64,000 nucleotides of DNA from Cristatella mucedo (taxonomy: Eukaryota; Bryozoa; Phylactolaemata; Cristatellidae), in contig WPIO01000008.1 of assembly GCA_009760855.2 (NCBI GenBank), forward strand, positions 3,369,501-3,433,500, in the 5' to 3' direction. The first letter of the stretch is position 1. Every line of letters starts with the position of its first letter. Positions 48,917 through 59,734 of this stretch are shown piece by piece. Made by a program: the position numbers and the translations under genes. The notes beneath the pieces were generated by a model. That model made no database searches and was not told the origin of the DNA. It saw only the letters and a list, made by a program, of their open reading frames with translations.

Positions 48917-50200
48917 ATTGCATCAAGAAGAAAAGGTCGGTGGGAAGGTCCAGTAGAAGGGCAGAGGATGCAACTTACCACTGGCCGGGCAGAGAACCGG
49001 ATATTCAAAAGATTGTTTAGCAGGAATGAAGACAAGTTTGAAATTACAAAAGGTGGGGTGACAGTGGCTACTCCACCACCAGTTTTTTATGATCTCGAAG
49101 TACGAAAAAAAGAAACTTTCAGTGGTAGCATCGGTTATAGCCGAGCAGTTAGGTAATCTAATTCAGTCAGGCATCAGCAACAGCAAAAAAGCTAAGAGCC
49201 TAGTTAAGTATCAAACTGTAAGCAAGTAATGGCTATTGCAAAGAGGGCGATAGAAGGCAATTACAGAGGCACAAGTTACAAGCAATGTATAACATGAGCG
49301 TAGGCTTTATCACTACTAGGTTTGAGAAACTAGCAGCAATTCAAATGAGAGAATGCAAGGAATAGTTATTACGATTAGTAGTAGTTCCGAATGAAAACTG
49401 CATCCTGTGCTTAGCAATCAGATATAGATGTTAGTTTGGCACCGGCAGCCCCTTATGCTATGCTAGCATTTTCTACGAGCGATGCCAAACTTGCCAAATA
49501 TGGCAGGAACATGCAGTGGACATGCTGTAGTCCCATCTGAAAGAGCCTCAAACAAAACTTGCATGCACGGTCGTGCTGAGCAGTTTGGAACTCGTAGCCA
49601 AACATGAAGTGATAGGGAACTCATGCGACAAAGATAGAAGAACGCTGTAAGCAAGACGTCATTGGGAAAATACACGATGCAAAAAAAAGCACAAGCACGT
49701 TGCAGGAGTGTAACGCACATGTCGTCCTAGGTATCTCCGGTTCTGTTGCTGATGCCGCTTCATCGTCGCTACTGACAACTTTCGCCATTCAAGGCAGTGG
49801 TGTCACGGCAAGGTCTGGCAAACTTGGCGTGCTGTCTAGATAAATCAGCAACACAGCGATTCGTTACCATAAGCACCCAGGATCATGGTAAACGAAATTA
49901 CAGATTTGCATAGCATGCCAGCAAATGGCACAACGCCTCATAATTTTCATAAGTTGGCCAAATGAGCACATTTTTGGCACCAATATGGACATCTATGTGC
50001 CAACTACAAATGTGTCTATAAAACTTGGCAGAGCCATACACTTAACTGAGTACCAGCCCGAAGGGCCTAGGGATAGGGCCAATCATTCACAAGCCAGTAT
50101 AGGCTGGCTTGCTTATTATAGCTTATTAAGCTAGTATAGATAGGCTGGCTTGATGGGGATTCACATCAGGCTTAGCCGACATCGCTCTCCCCAGTAGGAA
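48917..50200. other. Unassigned stretch with a possible short coding start
   Basis: On the minus strand, an ATG at about 49790 opens MAKVVSSDDEAASATEPEIP, followed soon by a GTGCGT donor-like site. It could be a first exon, but nothing confirms it. Direct repeats of a TAGGCTGGCTTG-type unit lie at about 50098-50152. No other feature was seen. Confidence 0.2.
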
Positions 50201-50214
50201 CCACAGCTAGCTCA

Positions 50215-50318
50215 CACAGACACACACATAGACACACACATACACAGAAACACACACATACACAGAAACACACACATACACAGAAACACAGACACACAGA
50301 CACAGACACACAGACACA

Positions 50319-50375
<57 letters not shown>
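50215..50375 (+). repeat. (CA)n microsatellite, imperfect
   Basis: ACACACATACACAGAAAC-type units to about 50300, then a purer CA tract. Confidence 0.95.
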
Positions 50376-51253
50376 CAAGTCTCATTTTAAGACGCCGACC
50401 ATCGGCAACATCGGCAACAATCGCAAGACTTAGGGAAATACTAGCATGACGGGCACCAACCACTAGCTGCACATGCCTACGCTGACCTACCGTAAAGACA
50501 ACGAGGGCCTACATCAAGAGGCTTGAAGCACGTCGTGCATGTACACTAGTACTTACAGGAAGCGTGCTAACTAACATTTCATCCCTACACTAACTGTTCC
50601 ACCAGTATCACATGCACGCCATTGCAACCAACAGTAAACCGCCGGTGCACCATCGTCGCGGAACAAGCAGGCTAACACACCAAGCGGCAGTGGGAATTCC
50701 TGGGAAAACCCGGCGAGCATCGAGAAACAGGGGTGCAGACGGGCTACATACGGATTAAGTTGTTCCTAATATTTGACGAGCTTCCTAAAAATAAATGGTA
50801 CACATGCTTCGCTGACGATACAACCGCAAAACCCGGGGGAAGCCCTTCGCCCGTCAGGCTGGACTCGCATACGGTGGTCGAGCACGATCCGTGCGCCTGA
50901 GCTAATACGCACGAACACACTAAATGGACAAAGAGAGAGCCCAAATCACTCGCGGTTCATTATACATGTATATATATATACATAGATGTGTATACATGTA
51001 TACTCGAACCGATCCAAGAACATCTTACCGAGGACAGGAGCACCGGTAGATAGATAACCGCCCGAAAAGAGCATGCGTGCCCGCTTGCAGCCCCGCTTAC
51101 CAAGCATGTTCGTAATTAAAGTGCTCGCACATACTATTTAGCACTTTCATTCGTTATTTTTAATTGCATTAAAAATACTGTAGTCTTGTGAAAATAAATT
51201 TTACGTGACGGAATGCACACACTTTTGGATCATGAGGTTGAGGTTGATATAAC

Positions 51254-51343
51254 CTGGTGCAGACCTGAGCTCTCTCCTCTTTGCGCTGCTGCTGCTGCTG
51301 CTGCTGCTGCTGCCGCCAACGCCGCTTTGTGAAATTCACTCAT
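51254..51343 (-). CDS. Possible first coding exon with a polyalanine run
   Basis: The minus-strand ATG at 51343 opens MSEFHKAAL, an alanine run encoded by nine GCA/AGC-phase repeats, then QRGESSGLHQ, ending at a CAG|GTTATA donor-like site at 51254. The surroundings are moderately CpG-rich. It lies upstream of the TTC3-like gene on the same strand and could be its 5' exon or that of another gene. No homology supports it. Confidence 0.25.
51285..51313 (+). repeat. (CTG)n trinucleotide repeat
   Basis: Nine CTG/GCT units; in the minus-strand frame it would encode alanines. Confidence 0.95.
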
Positions 51344-51609
51344 AGTAGCAGCGGCGACAACCGCGTTATCGTACCTTACAGCGACAAATATAAGAATCTT
51401 CACAGGTGTTGGATTAGCATATCTCTTCCGTCAGCGCAGTCGGGAAATTAGCCGGAAGTAGCTACCTGCATGGAATCCCCTCGCAGGAGGTCGCAGGATC
51501 CTCGAGCAGCAAAAATTGAAGGGTCTTTGCAGTGCAAAGCTAGAACAGGAGTGTCGGACGAAGGAGTCACACCGACAAGACTTATGGTAAAGTTCGGGGA
51601 ACGAGATAC

Positions 51610-51733
51610 CGTTCGATCGTGCTTCCTTTGCAGCAAATGTCAAGTGCCTAGCAAGAGATTGAGCTCTCTGAGAGCGCTTAATCAATTGTACTACTACTAT
51701 TATTATTATTATCATCATCATTATTATTATAAG
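51610..51733 (+). mobile_element. CR1/L2-group LINE 3' end stub
   Basis: CCTTTGCAGCAAATGTCAAG, AGCAAGAGATTGAGCTCTC, GAGAGCGCTTAATCAATTG, then an ATT/ATC tail. Confidence 0.85.
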
Positions 51734-51860
51734 AGATGGAGAGAGGGGTAAGTAGCACTGAAGAACAGCTCTTCCGACTTTTACCGAGAAACTGGGTGCG
51801 CTTTTTAACTCGCCGCGTTTAGGCGGCGAGCCTAGCTTCCTTCCTGCTTCTGTACTACTC

Positions 51861-52440
51861 GAGTCTTCGAGGTAGACGTTACTAACACTGGGGGGCCCAA
51901 AACTTATGAAAGACGTAACGAAGACTCAAAATATAAACGTGGGTCTACTACTATGCCGAGGCTTGGGCGAGCCTGAACAGACGACCAATCGCAGGTGCCG
52001 TCTAGAGCACGCCTTCTTCGTTGCTATGTAAAGCATGGCGGACGACTCGATCTGCACAATCGTGGTAGCATTCCGCGAGAGTCCCTAGTTATAGGACACT
52101 GTGAAAGGAAATTAAGGCGATCGTGTGCATGCTGCCACTAACCACATTTGCATGCTGACCCTGTGCATGTCACCCCTAACCATATAATTCATTTTGTTTG
52201 TTTTTCAAGCATGATTTTACTTACCATTCAATTGCATTTTACTTTGCAGCAAATGTAAAGCGCCTAGAAAGAGATTAAGTTCTCTGAGGGCGCTTTATCA
52301 AGTGCATTATTATTATTATTATCGTGAAAGGTAAAACTTCACGGATAGGTGCATCTCAGAGGGCCACCTCCTACCACCCTAACAAAGGCAATTCCCCACG
52401 ATCACTCTGGGTGCAGCGACCTGGAACGAGCATCGTCATA
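51861..52440 (+). repeat. Dispersed repeat X, copy 2 (interrupted by a LINE)
   Basis: Second copy of the 41448-41850 repeat. The hairpin arms here are GAGTCTTCG (51861-51869) and CGAAGACTC (51919-51927). A LINE 3' fragment at 52126-52320 splits it, flanked by the duplicated hexamer ATCGTG. Confidence 0.75.
52126..52320 (+). mobile_element. CR1/L2-group LINE 3' fragment with target duplication
   Basis: 195 bp of 3' UTR, hairpin and ATT tail. ATCGTG at 52120-52125 recurs at 52321-52326. The related repeat copy has the undisturbed site at 41743-41748. Confidence 0.92.
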
Positions 52441-52675
52441 GAATGCTGTCCCTCAACTCCATGCATCACCACAATGTCCACATTCAAGGAGGTCACTAGT
52501 GACCTCGTCCTGAAGTTCATATCCTAATATAAGAAGACAACTTGTCCTTTGGACCCTATCCCCACTGTCCTGCTTCTACGATGCATTGATCTGCTGCTGC
52601 CATGCATAGATAACATCATAAATATGTCATTAGCTTCTGGTCATGTCCCAGTACCTTTCAAAAGGCTGTAGTCGC
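52440..52675 (+). mobile_element. CR1/L2-group LINE, internal RT fragment
   Basis: Reads ECCPSTPCITTMSTFKEV, TSDLVLKFIS, then PLDPIPTVLLLRCIDLLL and NMSLASGHVPVPFK, matching 22.5-22.75 kb (minus). An in-frame stop follows FIS. Confidence 0.85.
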
Positions 52676-53036
52676 ATCCCCCATACCCACGCCCCAGACC
52701 GTCGCCAACTGTGAAAGTACGTCTGACGTCCACTCGACGAGCAACCACCATACGCGTGTCGAATAAACACCACGATCGTGCGCTACCACATCTCATTACT
52801 GACTGGTTTCGTAGCCCCCTACACGAAATCATGGCTCCGCCTCTGCCCCCTCCCGCGGAAGACCTGTTGGCGTGTTCGTTCGTTGATGGTTGCTAACACT
52901 TATTCAGTTACGAACTCTTTATGCAGCCACAGTAGAAGAGAGACAGAGAGAGAGAGAAGATGTCCGATCAGGCCGAGCGGCAGGCAGAGAAGGGTGCATC
53001 CGCTAAGCCCAAGCGGCAGGAATTAAGTTCCCTTCG

Positions 53037-53215
53037 TGTTATGTTTTTGCGGGCAGTCGCGCACAGATCGAGACGGCTCATGAAGAAGCTGTTTATTTCG
53101 GAGACGTGGAACCAGGCCGCGCGGCCAGCACCCAGGCCTGCAAGCAACTGCCGAAAGTGGTCCGCTGTCTCGACCGGAAGAGCTCGGTGGTTGGATAAGC
53201 CAGGCTGACCCAACA
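53037..53215 (-). repeat. 3' LTR of the gypsy-type element
   Basis: Starts TGTTGGGTCAGCC and ends CATAACA on the minus strand; same length as the 5' LTR and also has AATAAA. Confidence 0.9.
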
Positions 53216-53229
53216 ACCTCTCTTCCCAA
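53216..53229 (-). other. Polypurine tract
   Basis: GGGAAGAGAGG directly before the 3' LTR on the minus strand, the usual plus-strand primer position. Confidence 0.8.
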
Positions 53230-53840
53230 CAGTGGCCGACTGAGCATCGGTCGGCTTCTAGAGGCTACGTGACACCTGCTCGTAGGAGGCATACCAAACC
53301 AAAGCCTTTGGTGACAAGCTGGATGAGTAGGTCACCAGCTTTAAGCCACCGCTGTGGCATAGGTAGCGCCCCTCTCCCATAACCGGGGATTAAGCGCGTA
53401 CTTCCCTTTGCCGCACCGGTTTCCGCAGTCTCCGTCGCATTGGCGGCTGCTTCTAAATCGCCTACTCTTCTTGCCAACATAGCAGCTCTGGCAGTGTTAC
53501 ACTAACCGGCTTCGTAGCAGGGCGGACCTGCGTACCGACCAGCGTCGTAGTCGCAGCGCCGACCGGCGTAGAAGCTCTGGCCGTATCGCTGAGCTCGACC
53601 GCTGCTGCCTTTACGCAGACGTTGTCGTCAGCAGGCAGGCCTTTTCTGGGCCACCGCAGTTGCAGATACCGTCCGTGTACTGCACCTTCTTGTGTATTGC
53701 ACCTTCTTGTGCGCAACCTCGCGGATTTCCGTTTCGCGGACCAGTGCCTTCTCTTCCGCAGCCTCGCAAGCCGCCGCCTGTCAGGCCACTACGGTGCAGG
53801 CCGCCGCAGGTGGCTCATCCGCCATCGCCGCCACTTGCTG

Positions 53841-54238
53841 CTACTCTAGCGTCTTCCTCACCGGCACTTGTGGCAGAGACACGTTCGACGGCAAAAAATT
53901 TGTCCCGATACTAGAGCCTATATCAAAGCTCTCACAAATGCGGCCTGAACAGGAACATCCACCGCAAATGTAGCAAACCTCAGGCACAGAGGCAGGGGAT
54001 GGAGGAAGAATCCTCCCGAAAAGTGCCGCCAAAGGTCCTGTAGCTGGAGTTCCGCCGGCTTACGCGGAGCTACCTCCAGCTTTAGTATGGAATAAAACTT
54101 ACCCGGAAGGATGCTTATAAGCATGCCTTTCGTCGGGTCTCCTCTGAAATTTCTCATCGCACATGCTCTCAGCAATTGCGACGTAGTCTGCATACGTCTG
54201 CACCCCGGACGCTGGCGGAACTCTCGTACAACATCCAA
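53841..54238 (-). pseudogene. gag remnant of the gypsy-type element
   Basis: Gag capsid packages the element RNA. The minus strand reads LISILPGKFYSILKLEV, then APRKPAELQLQDLWRHF, the typical Ty3/gypsy capsid C-terminal pattern. After a frameshift comes CYICGGCSCSGRIC, a zinc knuckle with a Cys where the usual His stands. The frame does not continue into a polymerase. Confidence 0.78.
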
Positions 54239-54249
54239 GCCACGTGTTC

Positions 54250-54272
54250 TTCAAATCCCATCTTCGTCACCA
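54250..54272 (-). other. Primer binding site (tRNA-Ser-like)
   Basis: TGGTGACGAAGATGGGATTT, beginning one base after the LTR. It looks like the complement of a tRNA 3' end including CCA and part of the T arm; the serine assignment is from memory. Confidence 0.65.
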
Positions 54273-54273
54273 C

Positions 54274-54452
54274 TGTTATGCTTGTGCGAGCAGTCGTGTA
54301 CAGATCAAGACGGCTCAGGAAGATGCCGTTTATTGCAGAGACGTAAAACCGGGCCGCACGGCCAGCACGCTAGCCTGCAAGCAGCTACCGCAAGTGGGTC
54401 CGCTGTCTCAACTAGAAGAGCTCGGGGGTGGATACGCCAGGCGGACCCAACA
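54274..54452 (-). repeat. 5' LTR of the gypsy-type element
   Basis: Starts TGTTGGGTCCGCC and ends CATAACA on the minus strand. It contains AATAAA, a likely polyadenylation signal, in its second half. Confidence 0.9.
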
Positions 54453-54651
54453 CTTCGTCTGCAAAGATAAAGCCTGGTTTAGACGGGAGTCTTGCTTCCT
54501 ACCAACTCTGAGTTTTACTTCAGTCTTGCGGTTTGTATGAGGTTTAGGCGGCAGTTTTGCGACAAATCTTGCTGGCAGCCTACTCGCTACGCCCACAGAG
54601 CGTTCATGGGATAGCAATGGCGATTCTCTACGAGTGTGCTTCACTTCTCGC

Positions 54652-55374
54652 GTGTAAACACAGCTTAAAGCTGCGTTTACACACTAGACTTTACCTCAAA
54701 TTGTGGACAGATTTTCCACAGACTTGGCTAATATGTCATCAAACGTCACAACATGTTGGTGCAGCTAAGTTTGCAGACTCCTCAGGAGGATCCGTCTCAA
54801 CTTGTTGGCTCTCTTTTGGTCCAGCTGACCTTTCAAAACTCCGAGGCTCGTCATATATACCCCACTGCCAAAATAAAAATGGCTGAAATTCTTAGGCTCG
54901 AGTATATTGAGGCAGTCAGAGCAAGTCCTTGAATATTGGATGCTTACACGTTGTTACCAATTCTTCAGCCTTTTATACATAGCATACGCTATGCGTCTGT
55001 TTATCCGATCCACCAACACGCCCGTATCGACGCACCTTACTTAGCACTATGCACCCGCACACCCGTAACGGCGAAAATTATTTGGTACTGCTTCCGTTCC
55101 AGAAAAATCTTTTTAAATTATTGTCTTTATTTATATTCTTCTCGCAATAATCTTCAGTAAGAACTGCAGCAGCGAACTAAACTTCTGCCGGTGTTGGCTT
55201 GGCGCCCTTCCGGGAAAGCCCTCTTTCATGCCAGCCTCCCGGATTTGAGCACGGGCCTAAGGGCGTGAAAGGGCGTGACTAAGTCAGCTATCAAATCAGT
55301 CATGGGCGGGACTAAATCTGTCGTGTAAACGTCTTAACTAGGAGAAAAATTAGCGTCTGCCGTGTAAACGCAGC
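54652..55374. mobile_element. DNA element with ~14-bp terminal inverted repeats (MITE-like)
   Basis: AGCTGCGTTTACAC near 54670 and its complement GTGTAAACGCAGCT near 55361-55374 face inward over about 0.7 kb. At the left end a further GTGTAAACACAGCTT abuts it, making a near-perfect 32-bp palindrome, and another GTGTAAACG lies at 55321. I see no transposase and no certain target duplication. Confidence 0.55.
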
Positions 55375-55434
55375 TTAGCTCAATTACCGGTAGAATGAAA
55401 GCTGCCCGCTATTGCAGTTATCTCTCGCCGCCCC

Positions 55435-56460
55435 AAATGGAAGTGGGAATAGAAAGTGGGAAGCATAGCAGAGTCAGGAGAACAGGTGAGATAGTGAGTA
55501 ACAAGGAAGTAGCTACTCAGGACTGCTGAAAAGGTTGTGCCATAGTCGGCAGCAGGAGAGTAGTTGTCGTTGAGTCAGAATCGTGCAAACAAATTACACT
55601 GAGTCGGACCTGCAGAGCTAAAGCTTTTGTTGCCAACGTTCTTTAAGTGGAGGACTAGGACAGCTAGCTTATTGTCCATACAGGACCAGAGAGCACAAGG
55701 AGGCTCACACAGGTGCAGCAGTTCAGCTAGGTATGGAGGAGCCAAGTCGTGGCTAGCCTTGTAGGTCAGCATAAGAACTTTGCTTTGTATCCGTTGATCA
55801 ACCGACAGCCATCCTAGATCTTTTAGCACAGGAGACACGTGGTCAAAGCTCTGGGATTTGAAAACTAGCCTTGCAGCCATATTCATCACCAGCTGCAGTG
55901 GCTTAGAGGCCTTTTTCGGTAGCTCAGCCAAAAGGAAATTACAATAATCTAGCCGAGACAAAACTAAGGAGCCAGTAAAGTTTTTTGAAAGCCACCGTAG
56001 AAGACAGTTCCTAATCTTACATAAGGATCTGACGTGATGGCTAGCTGTGGAAGCAGTCTCTTTCATGAAGCTTTCAAAATTTAGGCAGCTGTCGAAGACG
56101 ATACCTAAATTCCGAGCATGCGGTGATGGTCGCGCAACAGCATTACCTATTATATGAGCAAAGCCTTCCAGTTTAGCCACGCGCTTAGGGAGTCTTACGA
56201 GCAGCAGTTCAGTTTAATCGCCGTCTAGTTTAAGAAAATTTTTCGACATCCAGGATTAAATAATGGCAAGGCAAGGATTCATTTTATCAGTCGCTGCAGC
56301 AGATTCTGAAGGTTTAAACGACGAATACAGCTGCATATCGTCAGCATAAAAGTGATATCCTTTTCCATGGGCCTGAATCACTTTTCCCAGAGATTGAGTA
56401 TAAATGGAGAAAATACGCAACAGCACCCTCAATTCAGGCTCTAAAAAATTGGTGCGCGGC
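55435..56460 (-). mobile_element. Second LINE family (jockey/CR1 superfamily), RT fragment
   Basis: Minus strand: [18 protein letters not shown] (YADD intact), a stop near 56215, then an open 201-codon stretch: ARNLGIVFDSCLNFESFM, SLVLSRLDYCNFLLAELP, LVMNMAARLVFKSQSFDH and APPYLAELLHLCEP. It shares the RT thumb layout with the main LINE but clearly differs in residues and has no (TTA)n tail. Confidence 0.88.
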
Positions 56461-57827
56461 GAAAGTGAACCGTGCTCGCTACTGACTATTGATCACGCGG
56501 CCATTTAGCACTGACTGTACGGACGGGATGGTCGCTGGCATGCCCTAATCGCAACTTCACCGGTGAACGGGCAAGAACAAACAGAAAGACGCATTGCTGC
56601 CTGAAGTTATGCAATTTATATTACTCTGAGCTCTGGCACGATTCATTAATCAATGCAAAAGCTGATTTTTAACGTCAAATCATGGCAAGCTGATGTTAGT
56701 ATTGTTGGAGAAACGTTACTCTTTTACGATGGTTGTCATTGAGCACGCTATCACAAACTGTAGGGCCTCGTGGGCGCACGACGGCGGCGCGACGAAGAGT
56801 GATGCCCCCAACAGCGAGTCGTGGCATTTTCGACGACGGCTGTATTATATGATTTAGCAGCCGTCGTGCGCGCTGCTCCGGAGCACGTGGTGTTAAGACA
56901 GAGAAGAGATTGGATAGCGTGCGTGCAGGCCGATGCACAGGCAGAAAGTGAATGGCGCGGCAAGGAACGCGTCATGTGCTGGCAAGTAGCGCGACCGTTG
57001 GAAGAACGGAACGTCGGCTGGGGGGGGGGGCGGAACCACGTGACGGTGATGACATGCCCCCAAGTCGCGCGGCATGAGCCAAGCGACGTTACGCCAAGCG
57101 GTGCGACGAACGCAGCAAACAGGCACGAACAAAAATATCAGGCGAGGTCAAGCCTGGTACTTGGCCCAGTGATCGGCAGCCGTAGGCCGCGGCGTAGTCG
57201 CCGTGCAGCGCCCACGTTGCGGCAAGAGTCTGCGAACAGCACACAATGGCGGCGTAGTCGGAGCCGAACAGCGCCTGTTCGGCGGCGGCGTTGAGACGTG
57301 GCCGACAGCACACACGTGGAGTGGAGCGTTGCCGACGAGCGCCGAGTGACGGTGTAGTAATGAAAGGCGTACCGTACCAGTTTGTGGTTGTTGGATTGTC
57401 GCCGAGTTTGTAGTAGAGTAAGGTTGCGTGTTCGCGTCACGTCAGGTTCACCAATTTGTAGGGGTCGTCTTCAGCTTAGCGCCCGGAAGGTATACGAGCG
57501 TGTGTGTGGTGCAGCAAGCACCGATAGCAGAAGGAGTCACTGACCTCTCCATAAGATATAATCGAATTCGCAATACTTTTCGCGAGCAGTACACGTCCGC
57601 GAGCCGGAGACGGACCGCACGCCACTCACGACTGCGGGAGCTGAACGAGAGACCTTCGGGAAATAGATCGCATCACTGGGTGGCCATTCACTCATGCCTC
57701 CACCCAATCAGCGGTAAGCTCCCGGCCGCAGAGACGTTATGCACTCCTGCCCTGTCAGGCTAGGGCGGGGCAGCATGGTGGCAATGCTACGCCCACAAAA
57801 CCATTCAATCCTGCTGCCTCGACACCA
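56461..57827. other. CpG-rich stretch without an assignable gene
   Basis: CpG is dense from about 56720 to 57720, with repeated GGCGTAGTCG-type words at 57190-57262. Overlapping ORFs on both strands have no recognised domain. It could be a promoter/5' region or an unclassified element. Confidence 0.3.
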
Positions 57828-57898
57828 CATGTAAAGTGCCCAGAAAAAGATTAGGTTCTCCTTGAGTGCTATACAATTTTATTATTATTATTGTTATT
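57828..57898 (+). mobile_element. CR1/L2-group LINE 3' stub
   Basis: ATGTAAAGTGCCCAGAAAAAG, then TGAGTGCTATACAATTTTA and an ATT tail (reading within 57829-57898). Confidence 0.75.
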
Positions 57899-59434
57899 AG
57901 GGCAACGCTTATATTTCACAGGTAAAAAGAGACGGCAAACATTGACTTACTGCCAGAAGTTGAGCTTACTGCCGGTCCTCAATCCGGCAGGTCAAGGTCA
58001 AGGTCAATGAGTCTAATCTTTAGGTCCCGGACCAAATCTCTCGAGAGGAGTTTTAGCCTACCTCCCCCGATTAACAGTAGCCCCTTTCACATAAGCCGGC
58101 CAGCCTGATATAATCGGTTGTAATCTTCCTCCTTGAGCGCCTGAGCTGCTAGCGTCTGAATTTTGTTTCCTTTGCTCGTCACTCTGACAACGACTCATCA
58201 CCGGAAAATGCGTACGCGCGTCTCTTCGGGTTTCAGTTTGCTTTATCCACTTCGGGCCAGCACTCAAGCCAGTTATTTGGACAACGGCAGGACAACATGG
58301 CTGACTCCGTGAAGTCGAAAACCGCCCCGGAGCGTGTTCAGTGCAGTTTGATGGTCTATCGTGGGTTTATGGTTTTATCGGTTTATGGTTTATATGGGAT
58401 TATGGTTTGATGAGTTGATTTTTTATGCGGATGAGTCACGGCTTGCAGAGAAGGGGTAGGGAGAACGCGCGCGGGCAGGAGGGGACGATCGTAAACCATT
58501 GAGCTGCAAGCCCAAATGCACAGCTATTCTTGGACACGAGGTTGTTTTTGTGCCGTCGCTTTCTTGCTGTCAGGGTGGCCAGCTACATAGTGCATTCACA
58601 AAATTCTATCAATTTGAATGTAGTCGATATGCCTTTCTCTGCGAGTACTCCATTCCAGACTTATTGTATTATTGAGCGAAAGCGTTCGCGCGGGAACTTG
58701 ATCGGACCCAGCGTGTACAGACGCTGACCTCGGATGGTAGATATCCGCGGCTGCACGGCATGACGTCACTGGCGTCCAGCCGCTGTACGAGAGTCTGACA
58801 GGTCATTGCAAATACTTTTCATGCCGCGGCGACTCGTGCGTGGCTCACTGTAAGCAGTTTCTGCTGCTCCGAGTAGAAGCCCTCATTTCCCGCCTTATCT
58901 TGCCTCTGACTTCGTCCGCGCCAGTGCGGCGGACAGACCCACAGCTTGCTCGCGCAGACCGGAAGAGACTTGAGGACGTAAGTAAGAGATGAGCGCAGCG
59001 CCAATATCTTGTAATGCCGCCGAGTCATATTGAAGCTGCTGAAGCTAGTTCTGCCTTGATTGTTTTTAAAATCACGCGCAAGCACTATGCTTTGCTAAAC
59101 TGGCATGGAAAGGGTAGACATTTTGCTGAGCGTGATAAGCGCCAATAAAGAGCTAATATTGAGAAAACATATGAAAGAAATAGAAGAAGAAAACTCGGAA
59201 ATTGTGGGAAATACGTTGCCACATATGTTTGAAGGAACTGAGTGTATAGTTGTCAAAAGCTCCATCTGCGATGGCAGCGGCACTTTGTGCACATATGGCT
59301 CAGTAGGAAAACTGTCCTTACTCATAGGAATGCACTGGACACAAGTAATGGTATGGTTTATCTCTTACACTTAAAACTCAAAGAATACTCTAAATGTCTT
59401 TGCTTATAAAGGCAAATCAAGTGTAGAGCTGCAC
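57899..59434. other. Unassigned region with CpG-rich start sites
   Basis: A short plus-strand start, MADSVKSKTAPERVQ at 58298, and divergent minus-strand frames at 58.06-58.27 kb flank a CpG-rich spot. An 89-codon plus-strand ORF at 59105-59374 (MERVDILLSVISANKELIL and on) has no family I know. No gene can be supported. Confidence 0.2.
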
Positions 59435-59439
59435 CACTA

Positions 59440-59690
59440 TTCGTGATATACATATACATATACATATTCATATATATATATATATATACATATATCGTGC
59501 TATATATATATATATATATATCGTTCTTCAGGTTGACGATATATGCATATATGCATATATCGATGCATATATCGATATATGCATATAACGATATATGCAT
59601 ATATATATATATATATATACATATATCGTTCTACACACACATACACACACACATATACGTATATACATATATATATATATATATATAGAA
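59440..59690. repeat. (TA)n with ATATGCAT palindromes
   Basis: AT-rich block with repeated ATATATGCATATAT and ATATCGATATAT words, self-complementary in many registers, and a short (CA)n inside. Confidence 0.9.
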
Positions 59691-59734
59691 AGATTTATGG
59701 AGATATTTTAACTATTATTCATATAAAAGCGGAC

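Larger units (their letters stand above)
53037..54452 (-). mobile_element. Short Ty3/gypsy-type LTR element (1.4 kb, gag-only)
   Basis: Two direct LTRs of 179 bp (TG...CA) bound about 1.06 kb. CTTCG (plus strand) lies at 53032-53036 and again at 54453-54457, a 5-bp target duplication. Read on the minus strand, the primer site TGGTGACGAAGATGGGATTT follows the 5' LTR almost at once. A gag remnant comes next, and a purine tract GGGAAGAGAGG precedes the 3' LTR. No protease, RT or integrase is present. The LTRs differ at roughly 15-20% of positions by eye, so the insertion is old. Because the deleted or non-autonomous element kept all cis signals, it was probably moved by a relative's enzymes. Confidence 0.9.

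Noticed and set aside
53037..53215. The 53.0/54.3 kb similarity as a simple tandem duplication
   Set aside because: Equal 179-bp lengths, TG...CA ends, 5-bp flanking duplication, PBS and PPT show that these are LTRs.
56821..57294. 157-codon plus-strand ORF
   Set aside because: Arg/Ala-rich translation typical of CpG-dense DNA; no recognised motif, and opposite-strand ORFs are equally long.
58058..58342. Bidirectional promoter with MADSVKSK on one side
   Set aside because: Suggestive start codon and CpG context, but no donor of clear quality and no homology; left as unassigned.
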